Assembly: GCA_039806955.1 (NCBI GenBank)
Contig: JBDHQI010000015.1
Span: 34,418-98,417 of the forward strand
DNA length: 64,000 bases
Source of the DNA: JADLHS01 sp039806955
GTDB taxonomy: Bacteria; Verrucomicrobiota; Verrucomicrobiia; Limisphaerales; JADLHS01
Reading direction: 5' to 3'
Every line of letters starts with the position of its first letter. Position 1 is the stretch's first letter. Of this stretch, positions 9,101 through 16,056 are shown piece by piece. The notes under the pieces are model-generated. The model made no database searches, was not told the DNA's origin, and saw nothing but the letters and a program-made list of their open reading frames with translations. Made by a program: the position numbers and the translations under genes.

Positions 9101-9308
9101 TCCACCGCAACTCACGCTGGAGCGGATGGAGAATCGGCTCTGGCTATCCTGGCCCACCAACCAGTGGGCGTTCACGCTCCAAAGCCGCACCAATCTGATC
9201 CTCGGCACGTGGGCAGCGGTCCCGACTCCGCCGGTGATCACGAATGGGCATCACCTCGTTGTGACTACCAATTTCCCTGGCACGCGGTTCTTCCGTCTGG
9301 CTCACTGA
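6117..9308 (+). CDS. Secreted lamin-tail / calcineurin-like phosphoesterase multidomain protein
   Basis: 1063 residues from ATG 6117, which places a signal peptide (MKSILFAITVLWLIGAAGA) at the N-terminus; an upstream TTG at 6072 would add 15 residues. Domains in order: a lamin-tail-like domain (EVYINEVLPNAPGADTGNEYFELRG); a metallophosphatase with all metal-site motifs (PDTQYY, HLGDIVDTGD, GNHD, VSHY, SGHVN); a fibronectin-like segment (CNWTGLTPGAAYDWYVTASNG); an Ig/cadherin-like segment; and a lectin-like beta domain after WNFNSNP. The last 65 residues form a tail ending RFFRLAH, shared with the other giant secreted proteins here. It probably hydrolyses an extracellular phosphoester; the substrate is unknown. 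Confidence 0.82.
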   Translation: MKSILFAITVLWLIGAAGANEVYINEVLPNAPGADTGNEYFELRGAPNLSLTGYYLISVEGQGTGTPGKGDINQFFNLSAFSLGANGYLFARQAGSQYTPTAAGAAVIENTSGTGWGQANTGGVGSTVGHYSDGTQVDLENSATTILLVKVAPGGVAPTNTIDLDPNNDGFLDLPAGWTVVDSVGIMDGAGAAATDAVYGVINFRAPDTNGNYVGTCAYGNIINVPGQLTTSAGTFYVGRKGESTGSSTNDWVGAIADGSAGSPLDFIFHSASDPAYNGLKIADMVYGGTNWGPTDAPGSPEIPVLIGPSSNAVNVATAAALQASVGDPGGSNLTVVFYGGPVSTGPDFTLVALPDTQYYSASARRGLPAMFNAQTDWIIANRLAWNIAYVAHLGDIVDTGDTLAQWRNATNALYRLEDPLLTGLSDGIPYGVTVGNHDQAPNGDPNDNSTAYFNQFLGVDHFAGKSYYGGHYGTNNDNHFDLFSAGGMDFIVIYFEYDTQANAAVLAWAKALLQTYSQRRAIVVSHYIGRAATPSSFGAQGAAIYNELKSQPNLFLMLSGHVNGEGMREDVFAGNTVRTLVSDFQFRPDGGGGFLRLLRFSPAFNQVRVFSYSPWLREYETDADSQLEFAYNMQAAATTFTPIATNYVPAGSLVDCNWTGLTPGAAYDWYVTASNGRETAVSPVWRFATAPENPPWTNLAPILNEFSHHTMPANTTAEIPFTIADAETDPTNLVVTVASSNAPLLPPAGINVTGAGANRVLQLTPAPDQAGAAWITVAVSDGDYTPSKSFMLKVQQPEILALWNFNSNPPDNNTSTGTLIPAIGAGVAASVGTATDSLNSDVASRSFDPNQTDNSKWRLTAFPSQGAGNRTSGAEFRVSTVGSRNLGISWDHYNSATASRYWRVQYTVDGVNFNNTSFVYTNPHETLWFPTGLSLAGLPGVDDNPNFGFRIVSEWESTATGQGANQYRGTQTSGSYSSSGTLWLDMVTLSAEIIPPQLTLERMENRLWLSWPTNQWAFTLQSRTNLILGTWAAVPTPPVITNGHHLVVTTNFPGTRFFRLAH

Positions 9309-9412
9309 GCTGGCTGTGTTTCCATTTCTGCGGCACGGGTGCGGTTGCAAAATTGTGAATTGTTAATTAAGACTTGACCCGTTGGCAGCGGATTAGCTAC
9401 GGTTCGCTCGTA

Positions 9413-9493
9413 ATGAACGGGTCGGTTCGACAAGTAGTACTGGCAATCCTCGTAGTCGTAGGCAACGAGGCCGTCGGTCCTTGTCGAAATTGA
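9413..9493 (+). CDS. ilvB leader peptide (branched-chain-rich, 26 aa)
   Basis: A 26-codon frame starting at ATG 9413 and stopping at TGA 9491. Its centre reads VVLAILVVV (residues 8-16), i.e. eight Val/Leu/Ile in nine positions, followed by GNEAVGPCRN. Four of its five central valines use GTA, whereas ilvB mainly uses GTG and GTC. It lies 91 bases upstream of ilvB, with an intrinsic terminator between. This matches the layout of enterobacterial IvbL and IlvL leader peptides, whose stalling at Val/Leu/Ile codons controls termination. No strong ribosome site precedes the ATG; an in-frame TTG at 9374 is an alternative start. Assignment is from layout and composition; no homologue is claimed. Confidence 0.75.
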   Translation: MNGSVRQVVLAILVVVGNEAVGPCRN

Positions 9494-9508
9494 AACAATT
9501 TTAACAAG

Positions 9509-9541
9509 AACCCACGGCTGGCAACGGCTGTGGGTTTTTTT
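9509..9541 (+). terminator. Intrinsic terminator upstream of ilvB (attenuator stem 3:4)
   Basis: Arms AACCCACGGC (9509-9518) and GCTGTGGGTT (9527-9536) pair with one G-U, closing an eight-base loop, and run into seven T residues (9535-9541). It ends 43 bases before the ilvB ATG, so it would block ilvB unless prevented from forming. Confidence 0.8.
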
Positions 9542-9584
9542 ATTGCCCGCCTGCCGCGTTCGGCCAGAAACAAGAACAAATAGT

Positions 9585-11480
9585 ATGAGAAAAAACACCG
9601 AAAGCATAAAAACGAAACCGTCCAAGACCCGCGCCCCCAAGCGGCGCGAAGTGGGTCAGGCCATGTTGGGCCGCGACATCTTTGTCGAGGCGCTCGAGCG
9701 TGAAGGCGTGGAAGTCATCTTCGCTTATCCCGGCGGCGCGAGCATGGAAATCCATCAATCCCTGACGAAATCCAAGATTCGCACCATTCTGCCACGCCAC
9801 GAACAGGGCGGCTCGTTTGCCGCAGGCGGTTACGCTCGCGCCACCGGCAAGGCCGGAGTGTGCATGACCACCAGCGGTCCGGGCGCCACAAACATGGTCA
9901 CCTCTATTGCCGACGCTTACATGGATTCCGTCCCGCTGATCGCCATCACCGGCCAGGTGCCCAGTGCAATGATTGGTCGCGGCGCCTTTCAGGAAACCGA
10001 CATCATCGGCATGACGCTGCCGGTGGTGAAACAAAGCTATCTGGTGAAGGACGTGAATGAAATTCCGTGGATCATCAAGGAGGCGTTTTATCTGGCGCAA
10101 TCCGGTCGCCCCGGTCCGGTGGTGATTGATGTGCCCAAAGACGTGCAACAGATCAAAACGCATCCGGTCTGGCCCACGTTGGAGCAGGTCAAGAAACGGC
10201 TGCGCGGCTACCAGCAACCGCAGTTGAAGGCGGACGACCTGGCGTTGAATGAAATCATCGGTTTGATCGAAAAGGCCGAGCGCCCGGTGTTGTATTGCGG
10301 CGGCGGCATCATCATGGGCAACGCCATGGCTGAATTGAAAAAATTCGCCGAGGCCACCAACATCCCCGTGACCACGACCCTGGGCGGGTTGGGCGGATTC
10401 CCGGAAACGCATCCGCAATCCTTGCGCTGGCTGGGCATGCACGGTTCGGCCGTGGCCAACTGGGCGGTGAGCGGGGAATTCGAGAAACGCAAATCCTTCA
10501 GCGAGCCCATGGTCAAGTTGCATGAGGGGGCGGATTTGTTGCTGGCGTTTGGGGTGCGATTCGATGATCGCGTGACCGGCAAGGTGGAGGAATTCTGCAA
10601 GACTGGCACGATCGTTCACATTGACATTGACGCCTCGGAGATTAACAAGAATTGCAAAGCCCATCTGCCCATCGTCGGGGAGATCAAGGATGCGCTGACC
10701 CGCTTGAACCGCTTGCTGGCCAAGCGACCCCTGAACAAAAAATATCCAGCCTGGTGGAAGCGGATTGAGGCCTGGCGCGAGAAAGCGCCGTTCGCCTATG
10801 CGGTGACGCCGGAAATCATGAACAGCGAACACATGCGCAAACACCTCAAAGGTCAGCCCGAGGAATGTATTCTGCCGGAGATGGTCGTGGAAGAATTGTA
10901 CGCCCTGACCAAAGGCGACGCCTTCATCACCACTGGCGTCGGGCAGCACCAGATGTGGGCGGCGCAATGGTATAAGTACAAACAACCGCGGCGCTACATC
11001 AGCAGTCTGGGGTTGGGTTCGATGGGTTTTGGTTATCCGGCGGCGCTGGGCGTGAAGGCCGCATTCCCGAACAAACAGGTGATTGATATTGACGGGGACG
11101 GTTCGTTCCTGATGAACAACCAGGAACTGGCCACGGCCAAGGTGGAAAAGCTGGCCGTGAAGGCCATCGTGTTGAACAACCAATACCTCGGCATGGTGAT
11201 GCAGTGGGAGGATAAATTCTACGGTGGCAACCGCGGGCATACGTATCTCGGCAACCCCGAAGCGCGCACGGAAATTTATCCCGACTACGTGCAGATGTGC
11301 GAATCGTTCGGCGTGAAATGCGAGCGGGTGCTGTACAAAAAAGACCTGCGCGCCGCCATCCAGCGCATGTTGGCTGCCGATGAACCCTACGTGCTGGACG
11401 TTATCGTGCCGCACACCGAGCACGTGCTGCCGTTCATTCCGGGGGGCAAAACCGTGGCGGACATGATCTGGAAACTCTGA
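9585..11480 (+). CDS. ilvB: Acetolactate synthase, large catalytic subunit
   Basis: 631 residues. A TPP enzyme that condenses two pyruvates (or pyruvate and 2-oxobutyrate) in the first common step of valine, leucine and isoleucine synthesis. The N-terminal TPP domain has YPGGASMEIHQSL and the catalytic Glu in RHEQG (about E73), then TTSGPGATNMVT and the GRGAFQETDI loop. The central FAD-type domain contains VLYCGGGI. The C-terminal TPP site has GDGSF (about 504-508) ending in NNQ. Start ATG 9585 leaves a Lys/Arg-rich lead of about 26 residues; a longer frame runs into the terminator and is unlikely. No ilvN small subunit or ilvC follows in this window, which is unusual. Expression is probably controlled by the attenuator just upstream. 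Confidence 0.96.
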   Translation: MRKNTESIKTKPSKTRAPKRREVGQAMLGRDIFVEALEREGVEVIFAYPGGASMEIHQSLTKSKIRTILPRHEQGGSFAAGGYARATGKAGVCMTTSGPGATNMVTSIADAYMDSVPLIAITGQVPSAMIGRGAFQETDIIGMTLPVVKQSYLVKDVNEIPWIIKEAFYLAQSGRPGPVVIDVPKDVQQIKTHPVWPTLEQVKKRLRGYQQPQLKADDLALNEIIGLIEKAERPVLYCGGGIIMGNAMAELKKFAEATNIPVTTTLGGLGGFPETHPQSLRWLGMHGSAVANWAVSGEFEKRKSFSEPMVKLHEGADLLLAFGVRFDDRVTGKVEEFCKTGTIVHIDIDASEINKNCKAHLPIVGEIKDALTRLNRLLAKRPLNKKYPAWWKRIEAWREKAPFAYAVTPEIMNSEHMRKHLKGQPEECILPEMVVEELYALTKGDAFITTGVGQHQMWAAQWYKYKQPRRYISSLGLGSMGFGYPAALGVKAAFPNKQVIDIDGDGSFLMNNQELATAKVEKLAVKAIVLNNQYLGMVMQWEDKFYGGNRGHTYLGNPEARTEIYPDYVQMCESFGVKCERVLYKKDLRAAIQRMLAADEPYVLDVIVPHTEHVLPFIPGGKTVADMIWKL

Positions 11481-11501
11481 AGTTCGGAAGCGGTTGATTT
11501 C

Positions 11502-11535
11502 AAGCCGGACGAGCCAACCCTCGTCCGGCTTTATA
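11502..11535 (+). terminator. Stem-loop terminator after ilvB
   Basis: Twelve-base perfect arms AAGCCGGACGAG (11502-11513) and CTCGTCCGGCTT (11520-11531) around a six-base loop, 21 bases after the ilvB stop. The following T tract is weak (TTATACTT), so termination may be partial. Confidence 0.7.
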
Positions 11536-11566
11536 CTTGGAGTCACGAGATTCCGAACGCTTCGCT

Positions 11567-11740
11567 GGAACGATTCAGTCGCGCCAACGCCCGCTCAACC
11601 CGATGCCGGCCAGCACCGGAACGGAGCGCGCCATTGATGTCGCTTCAGTGTGCCAATCCAAAGGGGCGTTCGCATCAGGACCAGCGCCCTGGCGCCCGCC
11701 CCGCGGAAGCGGGCTGAAGCTCGTGATCCCAACCCGGTTC
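11567..11740 (+). repeat. 174-bp dispersed repeat, copy A
   Basis: Aligns without gaps to 63483-63656 over 174 bases, with about 23 mismatches counted by eye (near 87% identity). It starts at GGAACGATTCAG and ends at AACCCGGTTC. It contains a CCCGC...GCGGG hairpin near its 3' end. No frame through both copies looks like a protein. It lies in the gene-free stretch between the ilvB terminator and tRNA-Leu; bases 11741-12022 show nothing else recognisable. Confidence 0.8.
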
Positions 11741-12022
11741 GTCTGCATTATTCCTGCCTGGCAGATTGCCGCGACCAGTGACGATTGCACTCCCTTGGGG
11801 CCGGGTGGAACGGTCAACCTGGCCGTTCTGGTCGGGAGAGGAGATGTTTCTTGGAGGGCCGCGCGTTCCGCCGCGTCCCTTGAGGGGGCAAGGCGGATGG
11901 AAGAACGACAATTTACCGAAAGACTTTTACCCCGGCCTCGGACGCGGAGCAAAGCTCACAAAACCTACATTTTTATTGGGTAACGTGGTGTCCCACGTCA
12001 TTTTGCACAACGCATGAAGTGA

Positions 12023-12107
12023 TGGTGCGCACGACAGGACTTGAACCTGTACGCCTTACGGCACTACCACCTCAAGGTAGCGCGTCTGCCAATTCCGCCA
12101 CGTGCGC
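12023..12107 (-). tRNA. tRNA-Leu (anticodon GAG)
   Basis: Read on the minus strand: acceptor GCGCACG pairs with CGTGCGC. The D-arm has the Leu-type GGCGGAATTGGCAGACGC. The anticodon stem CTACC/GGTAG encloses loop TTGAGGT, giving GAG. A long variable arm follows (TGCCGTAAGGCGT), then the T-arm with GGTTCAAGTCC, discriminator A and an encoded CCA (12023-12025). The long variable arm and GAG anticodon fit leucine and would read CTC/CTT codons. Confidence 0.96.
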
Positions 12108-12227
12108 GCAGCGGGCAAAATAGAGCAATTCCCCGGCGGGCGGGCAAGGTTATTTCGCGCGGCAGCGACGCGATTGGACCGACCGATTCCGGCTTTGCAT
12201 TGCGGTCGTACGCGTTAGACTTTGCTC

Positions 12228-12809
12228 ATGAAGAAGCTCCGTCTGCTCCTGCTCGCGCTGGGATTCGGCGCCGTGCTCCTCGGCGGCTTGTGGCTCGGGT
12301 TGACCCTCCACCGGTTTACAAGCGGAACGCGTAAGGGATACAATTCCGCCACCGTGCTCCAGCAGGTGCAAACGCTCTCGCAATTGGTCACGGTGAAATA
12401 CGTCATGGAAAAGGTGGTGGTTTACGAGGATGTAAAGTGGTATCCGGGCGGGGATAATCGCGTGTTGATGGTGGCGCACGGCATCGTCAAGGCCGGGGTG
12501 GATTTGCAACGGCTGCAACCCGAGGACGTGCGTCTTTCCGGCGCGACCGCCCGCGTGCGGTTGCCCCGCGCGCAGATCACGGACTGTTACCTGGATGAGA
12601 ACCAAACCCAGGTGGTCGAGCGCACCACAGGCCTGTTGCGGGCGTTTGACAAGGATTTGGAACAGACGGCGCGGAAAATCGCCGTGGACGACATTCAGCG
12701 TGCCGCCCGTTATGCGGGAATTTTGAAGGACGCTGACGAACGGGCGCGCGCCCAGCTCAAAGAATTTTTTCTGCTGACGGGCTATGCGGTGGAGTTTGTG
12801 GAGCCGTGA
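12228..12809 (+). CDS. DUF4230 family membrane-anchored protein
   Basis: 193 residues from ATG 12228. One N-terminal membrane helix (LLLLALGFGAVLLGGLWLGL) is followed by an extracytoplasmic domain typical of DUF4230: LSQLVTVKYVMEKVVVYED, then VLMVAHGIVKAGVDLQRL, then a helical tail (ARKIAVDDIQRAARYAGILKDADERARAQLKEF). The family is widespread but has no assigned biochemical role. It stands alone between tRNA-Leu and a minus-strand small gene. Confidence 0.85.
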   Translation: MKKLRLLLLALGFGAVLLGGLWLGLTLHRFTSGTRKGYNSATVLQQVQTLSQLVTVKYVMEKVVVYEDVKWYPGGDNRVLMVAHGIVKAGVDLQRLQPEDVRLSGATARVRLPRAQITDCYLDENQTQVVERTTGLLRAFDKDLEQTARKIAVDDIQRAARYAGILKDADERARAQLKEFFLLTGYAVEFVEP

Positions 12810-12909
12810 TCCGGAAGTGCCGGTCCGTTTCTCGCACAATGACCGCAGGACACTGCCCCGAAACAAGCCAGAGCCAACGCGACCAAATCAATCGCAGCGC
12901 AACGCCGGA

Positions 12910-13146
12910 CTAATCCACCAGCGCCACCTTGTCGCCGTTGACGAGATTGATTTTGATGGATGCGGGCGCACGCGAAGATTCGGCTTCCACTTGCAGGCGC
13001 CGCCGTTGTGTGCCGCTGGATTGATGGCGCGAGCGCAGTTGCATGAGAAAAAGCAAGGACGACCGAGGTGCGGGTTTGCGATTGGTGATTTGCGCCAGGG
13101 CTTTGGCCTCTTGGAGCACCTTGAGTAATTTAATTTTTGTAGCCAT
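12910..13146 (-). CDS. Small basic hypothetical protein
   Basis: 78 residues from ATG 13146 (an ATG 39 bases upstream is also in frame). Basic at the N-terminus (MATKIKLLKVLQEAKALAQITNRKP), then FLMQLRSRHQ, and an acidic/hydrophobic end (INLVNGDKVALVD). No domain I can name. The start TNRKPxPR...LFLMQLRS resembles small uncharacterised verrucomicrobial proteins as I remember them, but this was not searched. It is transcribed divergently from the LptD-like gene. Confidence 0.5.
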   Translation of the reverse strand: MATKIKLLKVLQEAKALAQITNRKPAPRSSLLFLMQLRSRHQSSGTQRRRLQVEAESSRAPASIKINLVNGDKVALVD

Positions 13147-13268
13147 AGGGCGTCCTTGGCGGCGAATGTGCAGGTCGTGTGCCACCAGAAATTTCGTCAG
13201 GGTTCACGCATCCGAATCAACTGTCATTCCGCAACAACCCTGATGAGAAGCGTCGCGTGGCGGGGTAA

Positions 13269-15515
13269 ATGAAACTTGGCACTGTCGTCGCGTTTTGGTT
13301 TCCTGCCCGCGCCCGAATGAAATGTTACCGCGTCGCCACGCTCGCCCTGCTGTTGATCACAGGTATGGTCGGCGGCGCGTTTGCTCAGGAAGATCCCGGA
13401 CTGGAATTACAGGGCGACCAGGTGCTTTTCATTCGCACGAACAACACCGCCATTATCACCAACGGCACGGTCACGGGTTTGGGCGGAATCCTCACCGCTG
13501 ATCGCGCGGTGGTGAATATGCAGACCGGCGACATCGAAGCGGAAGGCCATGTGCGCATCCAACGCGATAACATGACTTGGGCCGGGGAAAGCATCCGCTA
13601 CAATTTCCGTACCCGGCAGATGCGGGCCGCGCAATTTCGCACCGGGCGCGCGCCGTTTTTTGCGGGCGGTGAGGGCTTATCCAGCGATCGCGCTTCCACC
13701 ACCAACAGCGTGTATTCCGCTCAACACGCTTTTCTTACGACCGATGACGTTGCTGATCCGGGACTGCGGATTCAGGCCAGTTCGTTGAAGATCGTTCCCG
13801 GTCAGTATTTTCAGGCGCGCAATGCCGTGCTGTATGCCGGCTCCGTGCCGGTGTTTTATTTTCCATTTTACACGCAGCGCCTGGACGGCAAGGGACACCA
13901 TTTCGATTTTGTCCCCGGCTATCGCAATCGCTACGGCGCGTATTTGTTGAGCAGTTACAATTGGGCGTGGCGCGAGGAGCTGGATGGCAAATTGCGTCTG
14001 GATTACCGCACCAAACGCGGCGTGGGGGCCGGTACCGATGTGAACGCGCATCTCGGTCCGTGGGGCGAAACCACGGTGAAGTATGATTATTTGCACGATT
14101 TGCGCCCGGACATTGGCAACCCCGGTTACAACCTTCCGGCGGATCGGCAGCGCGTCTGGTTCAGCTACAACGCGGCCCCGACGACGAATTTCACCATCAA
14201 ATCCCAGGTGCGCTATCAAACCGACGAGCGCATCGTCCAAAACTTCTTTGAAAGCGAGTACCGCGAAAATTCGCAGCCCAGCACCTACGTGGAGATCAAT
14301 CCGCATACGGATAATTTTTCCGTCAGCGTTTACGCGCAACCGCGCCTCAACGAGTTCTTTGAAAATGTGGAGCGTTTGCCGGACGTGCGGCTGACCGGGT
14401 TTCGCCAGCAAGTTCTCAACACGCCGCTCTATTACGAGAGCGAAACCTCGGCGGGCTATTATCGCCGGCGGTTTGCCGTGACCAACGACGTGGTGGCAGG
14501 CGCGAATTATGCCGGGATGCGGGCGGATACGTTTCACCAACTCACTCTGCCGCGCACATTCTGGGGCTGGCTGAATCTTGTCCCGCGCGCCGGTGGCCGC
14601 TTCACGTATTACGGAGATGCCACCGGTCCGGGCGCGACGACGGATGAGTTGGACCGCACCGTTTTCAACGCCGGCGGCGAACTCACTTTCAAAGCGTCGC
14701 AGACGTGGGCGGGCGAAACCAATCGCTGGCTGGCCTTGGATGGTTTGCGCCACATCATTCAGCCCTCCCTCAATTATGCCTATGTGAAAACGCCCAACCA
14801 TCGCCCCGGCGAACTGCCGCAGTTTGACATGGAACTGCCCAGTCTGCGCCTGTTGCCGCTGGAGTTTCCGGAGGACAACGCCATTGATGCCATTGACGGC
14901 GAAAACGTGATGCGGTTGAGTCTGCGCAATCGTGTGCAAACCAAGCGTGACGGACGCATCCAGGATTTCCTCTACTGGGATGTTTATGCGGACTGGTTCA
15001 TCAACCCGCGTTCCGGGCGCGAAGATTTTTCCGACCTGTATTCCGATCTCGTCTTCCGACCGCGTTCCTGGATTACGTTGGAATCCATGAACCGTTACAA
15101 CGTGCGAAGCGGACTGTTACGCCTGGCCTATCACAATCTGACGTTACAACCGAACGAATGGTGGAGCTGGGGCATCGGGCACATCTACGTGCATGACGAT
15201 TTCAGCGCGAGTCCGACCGCGTTGCAGGCAGGCAACAGCTCATTGATCAGCACTCTTTTTTTGCGCGTCAATGAAAACTGGGGTTTCCGGGCGCAGCACC
15301 AATACGAAGTGCGGGAAAACTGGCTGCAACAACAGACCTACTCGATTTACCGCGACCTGCGCAGTTGGACGGCGGCGCTGGCGTTTCGGGTGCGCGATCC
15401 GCACAACGGTGAAGGCCGGGACTTTGCCGTGGCGTTCACCTTCTCGCTCAAAGCCGCGCCGAAAACGAGCGTCGGCGAAGATGCCATTCGCGAAACCCGG
15501 TTGCTGGGGTATTAA
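13269..15515 (+). CDS. lptD: LptD/OstA-like LPS-assembly outer-membrane protein
   Basis: 748 residues (732 if the internal ATG 13317 is used, which gives a shorter, more usual signal peptide MKCYRVATLALLLITGMVGGAFA). ATG 13269 has a GGGG stretch just upstream, so the start is open. After the signal comes an OstA/LptA-like beta-jellyroll (LQGDQVLF...TADRAVVNMQTGDIEAEGHVRIQRDN), then a long beta-barrel with alternating aromatic strands (YFPFYTQRLDGKGHHFDFVPGYRNRYGAYLLSSYNW onward). In Gram-negatives LptD inserts lipopolysaccharide into the outer leaflet with LptE. No lptE or lptA adjoins it. The overall architecture is convincing; the gene symbol is by family. Confidence 0.75.
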   Translation: MKLGTVVAFWFPARARMKCYRVATLALLLITGMVGGAFAQEDPGLELQGDQVLFIRTNNTAIITNGTVTGLGGILTADRAVVNMQTGDIEAEGHVRIQRDNMTWAGESIRYNFRTRQMRAAQFRTGRAPFFAGGEGLSSDRASTTNSVYSAQHAFLTTDDVADPGLRIQASSLKIVPGQYFQARNAVLYAGSVPVFYFPFYTQRLDGKGHHFDFVPGYRNRYGAYLLSSYNWAWREELDGKLRLDYRTKRGVGAGTDVNAHLGPWGETTVKYDYLHDLRPDIGNPGYNLPADRQRVWFSYNAAPTTNFTIKSQVRYQTDERIVQNFFESEYRENSQPSTYVEINPHTDNFSVSVYAQPRLNEFFENVERLPDVRLTGFRQQVLNTPLYYESETSAGYYRRRFAVTNDVVAGANYAGMRADTFHQLTLPRTFWGWLNLVPRAGGRFTYYGDATGPGATTDELDRTVFNAGGELTFKASQTWAGETNRWLALDGLRHIIQPSLNYAYVKTPNHRPGELPQFDMELPSLRLLPLEFPEDNAIDAIDGENVMRLSLRNRVQTKRDGRIQDFLYWDVYADWFINPRSGREDFSDLYSDLVFRPRSWITLESMNRYNVRSGLLRLAYHNLTLQPNEWWSWGIGHIYVHDDFSASPTALQAGNSSLISTLFLRVNENWGFRAQHQYEVRENWLQQQTYSIYRDLRSWTAALAFRVRDPHNGEGRDFAVAFTFSLKAAPKTSVGEDAIRETRLLGY

Positions 15516-15615
15516 GGGAATCGCCACTCAAAACTGAATTGGCGCCCCTGATTCCAGCCCCAAAGAACCATAATTTAAGCTTTGGTTTTCCGGCCCGGAA
15601 CATTAGGATGGCGGC

Positions 15616-16020
15616 ATGTCCGAGATCGCTAAATTTGTCAACATCGGCGCGGCGAGCATCACGCCCGGCATCGCCGAAAAGGTCTTGCGATTTTTGCCGC
15701 AGTGGAAGCTGGAGTTCACCCAGATCAACGCGCCGTTGTTTCCGCATTTGGTGGATCAACTCGCGTTTCTTGCGGATCTCGTCGAGGACGTCCTCGAAGG
15801 CGTCTATAAGGAATTGCCTTATTCCACCCTGGCACAAGCCGTGTTCGCCTTAGTTTACGCGCATAAAAAGGTCGGCATCATTCCGGACAGTGTGTTGAGC
15901 CTGGGCTACGCCGATGATTCCAGCGTGGTGCGCGCGGTACTCATTCAAAACGAAAAGCCGCTCGCCTTCTACGCGGGTTCGCAAGGCCTGGATTGGAAGA
16001 AAATTACCAGTCACCCCTGA
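15616..16020 (+). CDS. DUF1232/YkvA-like protein
   Basis: 134 residues beginning at ATG 15616, with AGGATGG upstream as ribosome site. The C-terminal half has the DUF1232 core: helix YSTLAQAVFALVYAHKKV, then IIPDSVLSLGYADDSSVV, matching the IPDxxPxxGYxDD pattern of YkvA-type small proteins. The function of the family is unknown. It is transcribed towards the minus-strand signalling operon, with 36 bases between the two stop codons. Confidence 0.65.
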   Translation: MSEIAKFVNIGAASITPGIAEKVLRFLPQWKLEFTQINAPLFPHLVDQLAFLADLVEDVLEGVYKELPYSTLAQAVFALVYAHKKVGIIPDSVLSLGYADDSSVVRAVLIQNEKPLAFYAGSQGLDWKKITSHP

Positions 16021-16056
16021 ATTGGAGCGGCTTCCGCAAATCGTCGGTAATCCCGC

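Larger units (their letters stand above)
9413..9541 (+). promoter_or_regulatory. Candidate transcription attenuator controlling ilvB
   Basis: Besides the leader peptide there are ordered inverted repeats. TTCGACAAG (9426-9434) is perfectly complementary to CTTGTCGAA (9480-9488) and encloses the Val/Leu/Ile codons. An inner CCTCGT (9448-9453) pairs with ACGAGG (9465-9470). The segment GGCCGTCGG (9469-9477) can pair with the 5' arm of the terminator around CCCACGGC (9511-9518), so an antiterminator is possible. That gives the 1:2, 2:3 and 3:4 pairings expected when a ribosome stalled at scarce branched-chain codons frees segment 2. Pairing was judged by eye; no folding energy was computed. Confidence 0.65.

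Noticed and set aside
7563..9110. A 515-codon antisense frame within the phosphoesterase gene
   Set aside because: Composition is dominated by Gly/Arg/Ala/His with no motif; the plus-strand frame contains clear catalytic signatures.
9309..9584. T-box riboswitch upstream of ilvB
   Set aside because: No conserved T-box bulge sequence or specifier-loop architecture; the leader peptide explains the structure better.
9540..11546. A 668-codon open frame antisense to ilvB
   Set aside because: It mirrors the ilvB coding frame, is His/Gln/Arg-rich with no domain, and has no RBS; long antisense frames are expected opposite GC-rich genes.
11537..12017. ORFs across repeat copy A
   Set aside because: Frames differ between the two repeat copies and give no recognisable protein.
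13677..14939. A 420-codon antisense frame within the lptD-like gene
   Set aside because: A shadow frame of the barrel domain; no signal, motif or ribosome site.
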